DNA of 33,190 nt from Nocardiopsis chromatogenes YIM 90109 (GCF_000341185.1 NZ_ANBH01000240.1:5274-38463), one strand, 5' to 3'; positions 14,823 through 23,344 are shown, numbered from the stretch's first letter. Notes: generated by a model from the letters alone, not told the origin. Numbers and translations: made by a program.

Positions 14823-15086
14823 ATGGGGCGCGGCCGAGCCAAGGCCAAGCAGCAGAAGGTCGCTCGGAGGCTGAAGTACAGCACCGGCGGGACCGACCTC
14901 GATCGGCTGCGGGCGGAGCTGGGTGTCGCTGAGGATGAGAACGGGGCGCCGTCGGATGCGGCGGGGGGCCCGGATCAAGAGCCTTACGACGACCTGGTCG
15001 AGCGCTACGCGGATCTGGCGGAGAGGTACTCTTCGCCCGACGGTCCCTCGGATGAGGGTTCCGGCCGCTCGGAGGACGTCCGCTAG
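14823..15086 (+). CDS. DUF3073 protein
   Basis: An 87-residue protein of the actinobacterial DUF3073 family, recognised by MGRGRAKAKQQKVARRLKY, a basic N-terminus that may bind nucleic acid, followed by DLDRLRAELG and an acidic C-terminal half with an imperfect repeat (YDDLVERYADLAERY). Function unknown. In many actinomycetes it lies beside purM and purF, as here. Start ATG 14823 with GAGGGGG about nine bases upstream. It converges on purM, with two prominent hairpins in between. Confidence 0.9.
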   Translation: MGRGRAKAKQQKVARRLKYSTGGTDLDRLRAELGVAEDENGAPSDAAGGPDQEPYDDLVERYADLAERYSSPDGPSDEGSGRSEDVR

Positions 15087-15114
15087 CACCCCGCCCGCAC
15101 GGGCGTCCGGACGT

Positions 15115-15174
15115 GCAGACAGGCATAGCCGGGCCGAGCCGCTTCGGTGGGTCGTCCCGGCCATGCCTGTCTGC
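15115..15174. terminator. 60-nt long hairpin with TTCG loop
   Basis: Bases 15115-15142 pair with 15147-15174 around the loop TTCG (15143-15146), which is closed by C-G as in a stable UUCG tetraloop. Of 28 pairs only three are mismatched (15138/15151, 15134/15155, 15127/15162) and one is G-T. Much longer than the other terminators here. A bidirectional terminator between converging genes is the simplest reading; an RNase III substrate or a small mobile palindromic element are alternatives. Confidence 0.7.
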
Positions 15175-15184
15175 GGAAGCGCGC

Positions 15185-15214
15185 GAGGGGCGCTCCCCGA
15201 GGGGAGCGCCCCTC
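15185..15214 (-). terminator. purM terminator hairpin
   Basis: GAGGGGCGCTCCC pairs with GGGAGCGCCCCTC around a four-base loop centred at 15199-15200. For leftward transcription the hairpin begins inside the purM stop codon (15213-15215), so termination is immediate. Confidence 0.7.
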
Positions 15215-16286
15215 ACGCGTGCTCCCGGTAGGCGCCGTGCATGCGCACCCGGCCCGACCCCTCCGTCACGGTCCCGGCGCGCCAGGCGGGCACGCCCCGG
15301 TCGGCCAGCAGGCGCAGCGCCGCGTCGGCGTCGCCGCCGTCCACCAGGGCCACCATGCCCACACCCATGTTGAAGGCCGACTCCATGTCCGCGCGCTCCA
15401 CACCGCCCGCCTCGGCGATCAGGCCGAACACCGGCTGCGGCGCCCAGGTGGAGCGGTCCACATCGGCGTCGGCGGTCGGCGGCAGCGAGCGCTCCAGGTT
15501 GGCGGCCAGTCCGCCGCCGGTGATGTGCGCGAAGGCGTGCACCCCGACCCGGGCGGCCAGCTCCAGGCAGTCCTTGGCGTAGATGCGGGTGGGCTCCAGC
15601 AGCTCCTCGCCGAGGGAGCGGCCGAACGCGGGAACGTGCGCGCGCAGGTCCAGCCCGGCGGTGTCCACCACCCGGCGGATCAGCGAGTAGCCGTTGGAGT
15701 GCGGGCCGGAGGAGGCCATGGCGATCACGGCGTCACCGGGGCGCACCCGGTCCGGGCCCAGGACGGCGTCGGCCTCCACCACGCCGGTGGCGGCCCCGGC
15801 CAGGTCGTACTCGCCGGGACCCATCGCCCCCGGGTGCTCGGCGGTCTCCCCGCCGATGAGCGCGCACCCCGCCTGGGCGCACCCCTCGGCGATGCCGCCG
15901 ACGATCTCGGCGACGCGCTCGGGGACCACCTTGCCCACGGCGATGTAGTCGGTCATGTAGAGCGGCTCGGCCCCGGCGACCACCAGGTCGTCCACGACCA
16001 TGGCGACCAGGTCCCGGCCGATGGTGCCGTGCGCGTCCAGCTCCTGGGCGAGCATCACCTTGGTGCCGACGCCGTCGGTCGAGGTGGCCAGCACCGGGGC
16101 GGTGTACGTGGACACGTCCAGCCGGAACAGCCCGGCGAAGCCGCTGGCGTCGGCCATCTGCTCGGGCCGGGCCGTACGCGCCACGTGCCGCTTCATCAGG
16201 TCGACCGCGCGCTCTCCGGCGGCGATGTCGACACCGGCGGCGGCGTAGGCCGACGGGGACCCGGCGGGGTCGGCGCCCTGTGCCAC
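15213..16286 (-). CDS. purM: Phosphoribosylformylglycinamidine cyclo-ligase
   Basis: AIR synthetase, fifth step of purine synthesis: closes the imidazole ring of FGAM using ATP. 357 residues, the usual length. Recognised by LATSTDGVGTKVMLAQEL and VAMVVDDLVVAGAEPLYMTD in the N-terminal domain, then LIGGETAEHPGAM and the nucleotide-site motif FAHITGGGLAANLERSLP. Start at GTG 16286 with GAGAGGT six bases upstream; a longer frame upstream is an artefact. It lies 74 bases after purF on the same strand and is probably co-transcribed with it, although a small hairpin (16327-16345) lies in the gap. Confidence 0.97.
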   Translation of the reverse strand: MAQGADPAGSPSAYAAAGVDIAAGERAVDLMKRHVARTARPEQMADASGFAGLFRLDVSTYTAPVLATSTDGVGTKVMLAQELDAHGTIGRDLVAMVVDDLVVAGAEPLYMTDYIAVGKVVPERVAEIVGGIAEGCAQAGCALIGGETAEHPGAMGPGEYDLAGAATGVVEADAVLGPDRVRPGDAVIAMASSGPHSNGYSLIRRVVDTAGLDLRAHVPAFGRSLGEELLEPTRIYAKDCLELAARVGVHAFAHITGGGLAANLERSLPPTADADVDRSTWAPQPVFGLIAEAGGVERADMESAFNMGVGMVALVDGGDADAALRLLADRGVPAWRAGTVTEGSGRVRMHGAYREHA

Positions 16287-16326
16287 GGGAATACCTCTCA
16301 AGCTCGTCAACGGGGGCGGTGCGCGC

Positions 16327-16345
16327 CGGGCCCACGACGGGCCCG
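16327..16345 (-). terminator. Small hairpin between purF and purM
   Basis: CGGGCCC (16327-16333) and GGGCCCG (16339-16345) form a seven-base stem with a five-base loop. Possibly attenuates read-through from purF to purM; no T-tract. Confidence 0.35.
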
Positions 16346-16360
16346 TGCGCGGGGGGCCGC

Positions 16361-17824
16361 TCAGGCCGGCGAGCCCGCCTTGGGCACGCCGCAGGCCTTC
16401 TCCAGCAGGTACTTGCCGCGGGAGGCCTCGTCCACCTCGATCGGGTACACCCCGTCGAAGCAGGCGCGGCAGAGCCGGTCCTTGGCCACGTCGGTGGCGG
16501 CGACCAGCTCGTCCAGGGCGATGAAGCCCAGGGAGTCGGCGCCGATCGAGGCGCGGATCTCCTCGGTGCTGAGGTTGCCCGCGATCAGCTCGGCCTTGCT
16601 GGCGAAGTCCACGCCGTAGTAGCAGGGCCACATCACCGGGGGGCTGGAGATGCGCACGTGCACCTCGGCGGCCCCGGCCTCGCGCAGCATCCGCACCAGC
16701 GCGCGCTGGGTGTTGCCGCGCACGATGGAGTCGTCCACCACGACCAGGCGCTTGCCCTCGATGACGTCGCGCAGGGGGTTGAGCTTGAGGCGGATCCCGA
16801 GCTGGCGCAGGGTCTGGCTGGGCTGGATGAAGGTCCGGCCCACGTAGGAGTTCTTCACCAGGCCCTGGGCGAAGGGGATGCCGCTGCCGCGGGCGTAGCC
16901 GACCGCGGCGGGGGTGCCCGACTCGGGCACCGGGATGACCAGGTCGGCCTCGGCCGGGTGCTCCTCGGCCAGGCGGCGGCCGACCTCCACCCGGGTGGAG
17001 TTGACGTTGCGCCCGGCGATGGTGGTGTCCGGGCGGGCCAGGTAGACGTACTCGAACAGGCAGCCCTTGGGCTCGGCGGCGGCGAAGCGCATGGAGCGCA
17101 CGCCGCGCTCGTCGATGGTGAGCATCTCGCCCGGCTCGATCTCGCGCACGAACGTGGCGCCGACGATGTCGAGCGCGGCGGTCTCGCTGGCCACCGCCCA
17201 GCCGCCCTCCAGGCGCCCCAGCACGAAGGGGCGGATGCCCTGCGGGTCGCGGGCGGCGTAGAGGGTGTTCTCGTCCATGAACACCAGCGAGAACGCGCCC
17301 TGCACCTTGGGCAGCAGGTCGAGCGCGGCCTCCTCGGTGGTGCGGCCCCCGCCCTGGGCGAGCAGGTTGGTCAGCACCTCGGTGTCGGTGCTGGCGCCGA
17401 TCCGGTCGTCGGGCAGCATCGCCGCGAGCTCGGGCGTGTTGATCAGGTTGCCGTTGTGGCCCAGGGCCAGGCCGCCGTCGCGCGCCGTGTAGAACGTCGG
17501 CTGGGCGTTCTTCCACACGGGGGAGCCGGTCGTGGAGTACCGGCAGTGCCCGATCGCGAGGTGGCCTTTGAGGGACTCCAGGGTCGACTCGTCGAAGACC
17601 TGGGAGACCAGGCCCATGTCCTTGTAGACGACGATGCGCTCGCCGTCGCTCAGGGCGATGCCCGCGGACTCCTGGCCGCGGTGCTGGAGTGCGTAGAGGC
17701 CGAAATAGGTGAGCTTGCTGACTTCTTCGCCGGGTGCCCAGACACCGAACACACCGCATTCGTCCTGTGCGGGGCGCTCGAACGGGTCGAGGTCCATGCT
17801 GAGCCGGCCGTCGGGTTGCGACAC
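16361..17824 (-). CDS. purF: Amidophosphoribosyltransferase
   Basis: First committed enzyme of purine synthesis: moves ammonia from glutamine to PRPP. 487 residues. The class II glutamine amidotransferase domain starts at nucleophile Cys23 in DECGVFGVW, so the first 22 residues are a propeptide to be cleaved. Further motifs are LQHRGQESAGIA and the PRPP site RLVVVDDSIVRGNTQRALV. Cys residues in MWPCYYG and DRLCRACFDG fit the iron-sulfur ligands of Bacillus-type PurF. Start at GTG 17824 is supported by TAAGCT exactly six bases upstream, a -10 giving a leaderless mRNA; there is no Shine-Dalgarno. It may also be read through from the sterol-carrier-like gene 46 bases upstream. Confidence 0.97.
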   Translation of the reverse strand: MSQPDGRLSMDLDPFERPAQDECGVFGVWAPGEEVSKLTYFGLYALQHRGQESAGIALSDGERIVVYKDMGLVSQVFDESTLESLKGHLAIGHCRYSTTGSPVWKNAQPTFYTARDGGLALGHNGNLINTPELAAMLPDDRIGASTDTEVLTNLLAQGGGRTTEEAALDLLPKVQGAFSLVFMDENTLYAARDPQGIRPFVLGRLEGGWAVASETAALDIVGATFVREIEPGEMLTIDERGVRSMRFAAAEPKGCLFEYVYLARPDTTIAGRNVNSTRVEVGRRLAEEHPAEADLVIPVPESGTPAAVGYARGSGIPFAQGLVKNSYVGRTFIQPSQTLRQLGIRLKLNPLRDVIEGKRLVVVDDSIVRGNTQRALVRMLREAGAAEVHVRISSPPVMWPCYYGVDFASKAELIAGNLSTEEIRASIGADSLGFIALDELVAATDVAKDRLCRACFDGVYPIEVDEASRGKYLLEKACGVPKAGSPA

Positions 17825-17836
17825 GCTTTCAGCTTA
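17825..17836 (-). promoter_or_regulatory. Leaderless-type promoter of purF
   Basis: TAAGCT (17836-17831) followed by six bases and the GTG start. Same spacing as five other genes in the window. No clear -35 box. Confidence 0.45.
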
Positions 17837-17870
17837 GTGCCTGCCTGGGCCCTGTGTGTCACCCGGGGGT

Positions 17871-18338
17871 TCATTCGGCGTCCCTCAGCGGCAGGAACGG
17901 CCCCAGGTCGGCGCGTTCCCCGCTGGCCGCGACGGCGTGCCCGCCGACCGCCGCGTCCCAGTCCCGCAGCCCCGCGGCCAGCTCCAGCCAGGTGCGCGGG
18001 GCGGCCTCCACGACCCCCGGGGGCGTGCCGCGGGTGTGCCGGGGCCCCTCGACGGCCTGGACGGCGCCGAACGGCGGGACCCGCACCTCCAGGGCGTGTC
18101 CGGGCGCCCGGGCGCTGAGCTCGTCCAGGGTGCCGCGGACGGCGGCGCGCACCGCGGCCCGGACCGGGGACGCGCCCCGGCGGTAGGCCTCCAGCACCGC
18201 GTCCACGCAGGCCCACAGGGCGGGTCCGGGGCGGTCGGGTCGGTCGTAGGGCGGCAGGTCCAGGGCGGCGCGCTGGGCGTCGAGCGCTTCGCGCAGGGCG
18301 GCCTGGCGCCGCTGGGCGGCGGTCGGGCGGGAGGGCAT
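17871..18338 (-). CDS. Sterol-carrier-family (SCP2-like) protein
   Basis: A 155-residue protein of the actinobacterial 'sterol carrier family' group that commonly precedes purF. The N-terminal part is helical (RRQAALREALDAQRAAL); the recognised block is LEVRVPPFGAVQAVEGPRHT, then GVVEAAPRTWLELAAG and ASGERADLGPFLPL, the end of the SCP2-like fold. Ligand and role are unknown. Start at ATG 18338; TACCCT lies exactly six bases before it and there is no ribosome site, so a leaderless mRNA is likely. Longer reading to 18701 lacks a promoter or ribosome site and has non-coding-like sequence. Probably first gene of a leftward group with purF and purM. Confidence 0.85.
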   Translation of the reverse strand: MPSRPTAAQRRQAALREALDAQRAALDLPPYDRPDRPGPALWACVDAVLEAYRRGASPVRAAVRAAVRGTLDELSARAPGHALEVRVPPFGAVQAVEGPRHTRGTPPGVVEAAPRTWLELAAGLRDWDAAVGGHAVAASGERADLGPFLPLRDAE

Positions 18339-18720
18339 GGGGGAAGGGTAGTCGTCCCCGTCCGGGTGGTTGCCCCGTCGGCGGCGTCCCGGGAAACTGT
18401 CCAGTGGCGGAACTCGTCGCGTCGTCCCGGTGAACGCCGGGCGTCCCGCGCGTGGAGAGGGGGTGCCGGGGCGTGCGCACTCTGGTGTTCTCCTGTGAGC
18501 CATGTCCCGTTCGCGGACCTTCCCTGTGGGCCCCGGTACGCCCGGGCGCCGCCCCGCCGCCGGTAACGGGCGAACCAGGGCGGTTAGGATGAACGCGCAG
18601 CCGGGGCGGGTCGCCCGGCGTGCGATCCGCGAACGAACCCGCGCCGACAGTGCGACCAATATGTCCGAATGATCCCCGTACCATCCACACGGACGACCCA
18701 CCGCACTTCGGGAGTTGGAT
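18339..18720. other. Divergent intergenic region, 382 bases
   Basis: Holds the leaderless -10 (TACCCT, 18350-18345) of the sterol-carrier-like gene and a -10 candidate for the DUF47 gene (TACCAT, 18679-18684), about 37 bases before its start. I see no PHO-box repeats here, no RNA gene and no convincing small gene. Confidence 0.5.
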
Positions 18721-19338
18721 GTGCGCCTGCGCCTGACACCGCGTGATGACAGCTACTACGAGATGTTCGCCGATTCCGCGAACAACCTGGTCATCGGGGC
18801 GCGGCTGCTGGCCGAGCTGATCGGCGACGGTGGCGACCGCGACGCGATCGGCGAGAAGATGCGGGCCTGCGAGCACGCCGGTGATGAGCGCACCCACGCC
18901 ATCATGCGCAGGCTCAACGGCCGCTCCTCGACGCCCTTCGACCGGGAGGACATCTACAAGCTCGCCTCGTCGCTGGACGACGTGATGGACGCGATGGACG
19001 CCGCGGTCGACCTGATCGGCCTGTACCGGCTGGAGCGGCTTCCCAAGGGCATCATCGACCAGGTGGAGGTGCTGGAGCGGGCCGCGGAGCTGACCGCCGA
19101 GGCGATGCCCCGGCTGCGCACCATGAAGGACCTGGCGCGGTACTGGATCGAGATCAACCAGTTGGAGAACCAGGCGGACCAGATCTACCGGCGGCTGCTG
19201 GCGCACCTGTTCGACGGCGGGTACGACGCGCTGACGGTGATGAAGCTCAAGGACGTGGTGGAGGAGCTGGAGGCCGCCGCCGACGCCTTCGAGCACGTGG
19301 CCAACACCGTGGAGACCATCGCGGTCAAGAAGTCCTAG
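18721..19338 (+). CDS. DUF47 family protein (PhoU-like, Pit accessory)
   Basis: A 205-residue helical protein of the DUF47/PhoU-like family, usually the partner of a low-affinity PiT phosphate permease. Typical blocks are RLRLTPRDDSYYEMFADSAN, RMRACEHAGDERTH-like spacing (seen here as KMRACEHAGDERTH), STPFDREDIYKLASSLDDVM and IEINQLENQADQIYRRLLAH, with acidic residues that coordinate metal clusters in PhoU proteins. Start at GTG 18721 with GGGAG six bases upstream. No PiT gene follows; instead the high-affinity pst operon lies 1.1 kb further on the opposite strand. Role in phosphate handling is inferred from family and neighbourhood. Confidence 0.9.
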   Translation: MRLRLTPRDDSYYEMFADSANNLVIGARLLAELIGDGGDRDAIGEKMRACEHAGDERTHAIMRRLNGRSSTPFDREDIYKLASSLDDVMDAMDAAVDLIGLYRLERLPKGIIDQVEVLERAAELTAEAMPRLRTMKDLARYWIEINQLENQADQIYRRLLAHLFDGGYDALTVMKLKDVVEELEAAADAFEHVANTVETIAVKKS

Positions 19339-19446
19339 GGCCTGGCCCGGGGAACACGCCCGAGGTGCCTGCCCTCCGCCCGCCGGTCGTGTGGGAAGCG
19401 GCCCTGAGACCGCTCCGGCAGCGCCGTCCCCCCGAGATCGAAGGGG

Positions 19447-19536
19447 GCGGCCCGCGCCGCGCGGACGCTCCCACAGGTCCACGCGCGGCGCGGGCCGCGT
19501 GTCCCGCCGTACGGCCCGCACCCCGTACGGCGGGAC
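19447..19536. terminator. Two strong convergent-gene hairpins
   Basis: First: perfect 17-base stem 19447-19463 with 19482-19498, 18-base loop. Second: perfect 14-base stem 19501-19514 with 19523-19536, eight-base loop. They fill most of the 287-base gap between the DUF47 gene and the oppositely transcribed inhibitor gene and should stop transcription both ways. Confidence 0.75.
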
Positions 19537-19625
19537 GGGACCGCCTCGGCGCCGTCCCCGCGGCCCCCGGGGAGAGGGGCGCGGGTCGTCCGGTGGCGGC
19601 GCTCGGCGGTCCGTTCTGCCGCGCG

Positions 19626-19958
19626 CTACCCGACCTGCGGTGCGCGCGCGACGATCAGCGGTGCGGGGTCGTCGCCTTCGTGGAAGACGCGGACCCGGTC
19701 GCACCGGAAGTCCATGGTCACGTACGAGCCCTTCGGCACGAGAACGGCGTCCACGCGGGGGTTCTCCCGCTCGATGACGCGCTCGGCCGTGTGGGCGTCG
19801 GCTCCCGCCAACTCGGGCCAGGACTGCTTGCCCTGGCACTGGGCGGTGCCGGTGGGATCGCCGGCTCCGGCCTCGGCGGCCCCGGCGGTGGCCGGGAAGA
19901 GCGCCGTGAAGGCGGTCGCGCAGGCGAGGACGGAACCCGCGAGGATAACGCGGTGCAT
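19626..19958 (-). CDS. Secreted potato-inhibitor-I-type serine protease inhibitor
   Basis: A 110-residue precursor with a signal peptide (about 1-28, likely cleaved near AGA-AEA) and a compact inhibitor domain. The domain shows KQSWPELAGADAHTAERVIE, then NPRVDAVLVPKGSYVT and MDFRCDRVRVF, closing with APQVG: the potato inhibitor I / eglin / CI-2 fold. By alignment with CI-2 (VTME-x-R-x-DRVR), the reactive bond is Met82-Asp83, with Arg88 and Arg90 as the loop-supporting arginines. A P1 Met predicts inhibition of subtilisin- or chymotrypsin-like proteases. Cys41 and Cys86 match the positions of the disulfide in plant members that have one. Start at ATG 19958 with GGAAGGGA about seven bases upstream; a longer reading adds non-signal sequence. 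-10 candidate TACATT at 20005-20000. Stands alone between hairpins and a long upstream region. Confidence 0.88.
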   Translation of the reverse strand: MHRVILAGSVLACATAFTALFPATAGAAEAGAGDPTGTAQCQGKQSWPELAGADAHTAERVIERENPRVDAVLVPKGSYVTMDFRCDRVRVFHEGDDPAPLIVARAPQVG

Positions 19959-20457
19959 TGGTGTTCCCTTCCAACTTGTGATTGCGAGGGACACTGCAGA
20001 ATGTAGCAACGAATGGCCGGACGTGCATTACGGCCCGATCACGCGGGGGTTGCCCGGAGCGTCCGCGTTGAAATTCGGTGAAAAGGGCAGGTGGCGGGCG
20101 TGTGCGCCGTCATTGTCTACCGTATGGCGGCCCGGTCGTTGAATGTCGCACTAAATTAAGGTCCGGTCGCGCTCCGTGAAGGTGCTGGTCGCGACGGTAC
20201 GAAGGGTGGGAGCGCGCCCGCGGTGGCCGGAGCTGTGACGGGTGTGTCCTTCTTCACATCACATGGACGCCGTGTTCCGATCCGGAGTTCCCTGGCGCCG
20301 TGAACTGCGGAGGTTTTCGCCGGGTGCGGCCCGGGAACGTATCCGGGTTTTTATTTCTCCTGGGTAACACGCATTCGCGTGGTCGGGATCCCGCCGGTTC
20401 CGGAATGAGAAAAGGGCGGCGGGGAGGTCCCCGCCGCCCGCGCCGGGCGCCCGGTGG
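19959..20457. other. Intergenic region between the inhibitor gene and pstB
   Basis: About 500 bases. It contains the inhibitor promoter near 20000-20005 (TACATT on the minus strand) and, at the right end, the pstB terminator. Locally AT-richer patches occur around 20150 and 20350. No convincing gene and no recognised operator. Confidence 0.5.
20407..20439 (-). terminator. Intrinsic terminator after pstB
   Basis: Eleven-base perfect stem 20414-20424 with 20429-20439, four-base loop, followed on the minus strand by a short T-rich tail (CTTTTCTC, just left of the stem). The clearest classical terminator in the window. Confidence 0.85.
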
Positions 20458-21237
20458 TCAGCCGAAGCGGCCGGTGATGTAGTTCTCGGTCTCCTGCTCG
20501 TCCGGCTTGGTGAAGATCTTGTTGGTCTCGCCCATCTCGATCAGCCTGCCGGGCTTGCCGGTGCCGGCCAGGTTGAAGAACGCCGTCCGGTCGCTCACCC
20601 GCGCCGCCTGCTGCATGTTGTGGGTGACGATGACGATCGTGTACTCCTCCTTGAGCTTGTGGATGAGGTCCTCGATCGCCAGCGTGGAGATGGGGTCCAG
20701 GGCCGAGCAGGGCTCGTCCATGAGCAGCACGCTGGGCTCCACCGCGGTGGCCCGGGCGATGCACAGCCGCTGCTGCTGGCCGCCGGACAGGCCCGCACCG
20801 GGCTTGTTCAGCCGGTCCTTGACCTCCTCCCAGAGGTTGGCCCCGCGCAGCGAGCGCTCCACCAGGTCGTCGGCCGCGGCCTTGTTCATGCGCTTGTTGT
20901 TGAGCTTGGCCCCGGCGATGACGTTGTCGTAGATGGACATGGTGGGGAAGGGGTTGGCCTTCTGGAAGACCATGCCCACCTCGCGCCGGACCTCGACCGG
21001 GTCCACGTCGGCGCCGTAGATGTCCATGTCGTCGAGCATCACCTTGCCGTCGACCCGCGCGCCGGGGGTGACCTCGTGCATGCGGTTGAGGGTGCGCAGG
21101 AACGTCGACTTGCCGCAGCCCGACGACCCGATGAAGGCCGTCACCGACCGGGGCTCGATGGTCATGGAGACGTCCTCGACCGCGAGGAAGTCGCCGTAGT
21201 AGACGTGCAGACCGGAGACGTCGATTCGTTTGGCCAC
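20458..21237 (-). CDS. pstB: Phosphate ABC transporter ATPase
   Basis: Energises high-affinity phosphate import. 259 residues with Walker [12 protein letters not shown]-loop VFQKANPFP, signature [14 protein letters not shown], Walker [13 protein letters not shown] and H-loop THNMQQA; these PstB-specific variants leave little doubt. Start GTG 21237 with GAGGA seven bases upstream. Last gene of pstSCAB, 49 bases after pstA, followed by the operon terminator. No phoU follows, though a DUF47 PhoU-like gene lies nearby. Confidence 0.98.
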   Translation of the reverse strand: MAKRIDVSGLHVYYGDFLAVEDVSMTIEPRSVTAFIGSSGCGKSTFLRTLNRMHEVTPGARVDGKVMLDDMDIYGADVDPVEVRREVGMVFQKANPFPTMSIYDNVIAGAKLNNKRMNKAAADDLVERSLRGANLWEEVKDRLNKPGAGLSGGQQQRLCIARATAVEPSVLLMDEPCSALDPISTLAIEDLIHKLKEEYTIVIVTHNMQQAARVSDRTAFFNLAGTGKPGRLIEMGETNKIFTKPDEQETENYITGRFG

Positions 21238-21286
21238 TGGTAGTCCTCAGGTGTCTCTAGCGTGTGTCGGTGGATCGTCGTGCCGG

Positions 21287-22378
21287 TCAGCGGCCGAGTT
21301 TGGGTGCGAACAGGCGGGAGACCAGGCGCGCGGCCAGGAACAGCAGCATGACGATGGCGATCAGCGTCAGCGCCGCGGCCCAGGCGCGCTCCATGTTGAC
21401 CGCCCCTCCCATGCGCACCTGCGAGTAGATGAAGACCGGCAGGCTCATCATCTGCCCGTTGAACAGGTTCCAGTTGATCGCCACCGCCGAGGACCCGGCG
21501 GTCAGCACCAGGGGCGCCGTCTCTCCGATAACACGGGCCAGGGCCAGCATGATTCCCGTGGTCAGACCGGCCACGGCGGTGGGCAGGACCACCTTCACGA
21601 TGGTCAGCCACTTGGGCACGCCCAGCGCGTAGGAGGCCTCCCGCAGCTCCTGCGGCACCAGCCGCAGCATCTCCTCGCTGGAGCGCACCACGACCGGGAT
21701 CATCAGCACGGCCAGCGAGACGGCGCCGGCCGCGCCGTTGGTCTGTCCGGGGCCGAAGAGCATCATCCACAGGGCGACCACGAACAGCCCGGCCACGATG
21801 GAGGGGATGCCGGTCATCACGTCCACGAAGAAGGTGATGGCCTTGGCGAGCCTGCCGCGCCCGTACTCGACCAGGTACACCGCGGTGAACAGGCCGATCG
21901 GGATGGAGATCAGCGCCGCCAGCCCGGTGATGGCCACGGTGCCGACGATGGCGTGGTAGACGCCCCCGGCGTCCATGCTCGGCGTCACGCCGTTCATGGA
22001 GACCGTGAGGAAGTAGCCGTCGAGCCGCTTGAGCCCCTCCAGGACCACGGTGGTCAGCAGCGACAGCAGCGGCAGCATGGCGGCGCCGAAGCAGATGTAG
22101 ACCACCGTGGTGACCAGGCGGTCCTTGGCCTTGCGCGGGTTCTCCACGGACGCCGAGGCGGCGCCGATCACCACGGCGTACAGCACGGCGGTGATCAGGC
22201 CGGCGCTCACCAGGTGGAAGGAGCCGACGGCGAACAGGGCGCCGGAGGCGGCGAGCGCGCAGACCGCCAGCACCGCGGGGGGAGCCAGGCGCGGCAGGGA
22301 GCGGCCGCGCATGGAGCGCTGGGCCTGGGGCCCGTCACCGGCCGAGCCGGTGGACTGCGGTCGGGTCGTGGTGGTCAT
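21287..22378 (-). CDS. pstA: Phosphate ABC transporter permease PstA
   Basis: Membrane subunit of the Pst importer. 363 residues, longer than the usual 280-300 because of an N-terminal extension of about 90 residues that includes two extra predicted helices (LAPPAVLAVCALAASGALFA and ITAVLYAVVIGAASAS). The core has the permease EAA loop VPQELREASYALGVPKWLTI and PstA-type ARVIGETAPLV. Start ATG 22378 follows the pstC stop directly (TAA-ATG, no gap), so translation is coupled. Confidence 0.96.
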   Translation of the reverse strand: MTTTTRPQSTGSAGDGPQAQRSMRGRSLPRLAPPAVLAVCALAASGALFAVGSFHLVSAGLITAVLYAVVIGAASASVENPRKAKDRLVTTVVYICFGAAMLPLLSLLTTVVLEGLKRLDGYFLTVSMNGVTPSMDAGGVYHAIVGTVAITGLAALISIPIGLFTAVYLVEYGRGRLAKAITFFVDVMTGIPSIVAGLFVVALWMMLFGPGQTNGAAGAVSLAVLMIPVVVRSSEEMLRLVPQELREASYALGVPKWLTIVKVVLPTAVAGLTTGIMLALARVIGETAPLVLTAGSSAVAINWNLFNGQMMSLPVFIYSQVRMGGAVNMERAWAAALTLIAIVMLLFLAARLVSRLFAPKLGR

Positions 22379-23344
22379 TTAGGAGAACTCCTTGCGCCGC
22401 GCGACGACGAACCGGGCGCCCATGTTGACGACCAGGGTGATGGCGAACAGCACCAGGCCGGCGGCGATCAGGGCGGAGACGCCGTACCCGGTGGCCTCGG
22501 GGTACTGCAGCGCGATGTGCGCCGCGATGGTCTGGTTGCCGCTCTGCAGCAGGAACGGCGAGATCACCAGCGCGGGGGACAGGATCATGGCCACCGCCAT
22601 GGTCTCGCCCAGGGCGCGGCCCAGGCCCAGCATGGCGCCGCCGATGACGCCGGGGCGGCCGAAGGGCAGCACCGCCATGCGGATCATCTCCCAGCGGGTG
22701 GCGCCCATCGCCAGGGCGGCCTCCTGGTGGCCCTGGGGGACCTGCTTGAACACGTCGCGCGACATCGCGGTGATGATCGGCAGGATCATCACCGCGAGCA
22801 CGATGCCGGCGCTGAGCATCGTGCGGCCGGTGGTGGAGACCGGCCCGGCGAACAGCGGGATCCAGCCCAGGTAGGTGTTGAGCCCGTCGTAGAAGCCCTG
22901 CAGCTCGAAGACGAGGTAGCCGATGCCCCAGAGGCCGTACACCACGCTCGGGATGGCCGCCAGCAGGTCCACCAGGTACCCCAGGACGGCGGCGATGCGG
23001 CGCGGGGCGTAGTAGACGATGAACAGCGCGATGCCGATCGCGATCGGGGTGGCGATCACCAGCGCGATGGCCGCGGCCAGCACCGTGCCGAAGGCCAGCG
23101 CCGCGACGCCGAAGGCCGGGTTCTCACGGGTGTTGGCGTCCCAGGACTCGGTGGTGAAGAAGTTGGCGGTGTTGGCCGACAGCGAGTCGGAGGACTGGAT
23201 GAGCAGGAAGGCCGCCACCCCCGCCAGGATCGCCAGGATCAGGATCCCCGACCCGCGGGCGGTATTGGCGAAGACGACGTCGCCCACGCGGCGCTTTCCC
23301 CGGATCTGAGGGGGCGCCGTCGCTGACGGGTCCGTGGTGGTCAT
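22379..23344 (-). CDS. pstC: Phosphate ABC transporter permease PstC
   Basis: Membrane subunit of the Pst importer, 321 residues, about six helices. PstC features are LVDLLAAIPSVVYGLWG, MILPIITAMSRDVFKQVPQG and the EAA loop EAALAMGATRWEMIRMAVLP with GRALGETMAVAM. Start ATG 23344. Separated from pstS by 237 bases with a large hairpin, while joined without gap to pstA. Confidence 0.97.
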   Translation of the reverse strand: MTTTDPSATAPPQIRGKRRVGDVVFANTARGSGILILAILAGVAAFLLIQSSDSLSANTANFFTTESWDANTRENPAFGVAALAFGTVLAAAIALVIATPIAIGIALFIVYYAPRRIAAVLGYLVDLLAAIPSVVYGLWGIGYLVFELQGFYDGLNTYLGWIPLFAGPVSTTGRTMLSAGIVLAVMILPIITAMSRDVFKQVPQGHQEAALAMGATRWEMIRMAVLPFGRPGVIGGAMLGLGRALGETMAVAMILSPALVISPFLLQSGNQTIAAHIALQYPEATGYGVSALIAAGLVLFAITLVVNMGARFVVARRKEFS

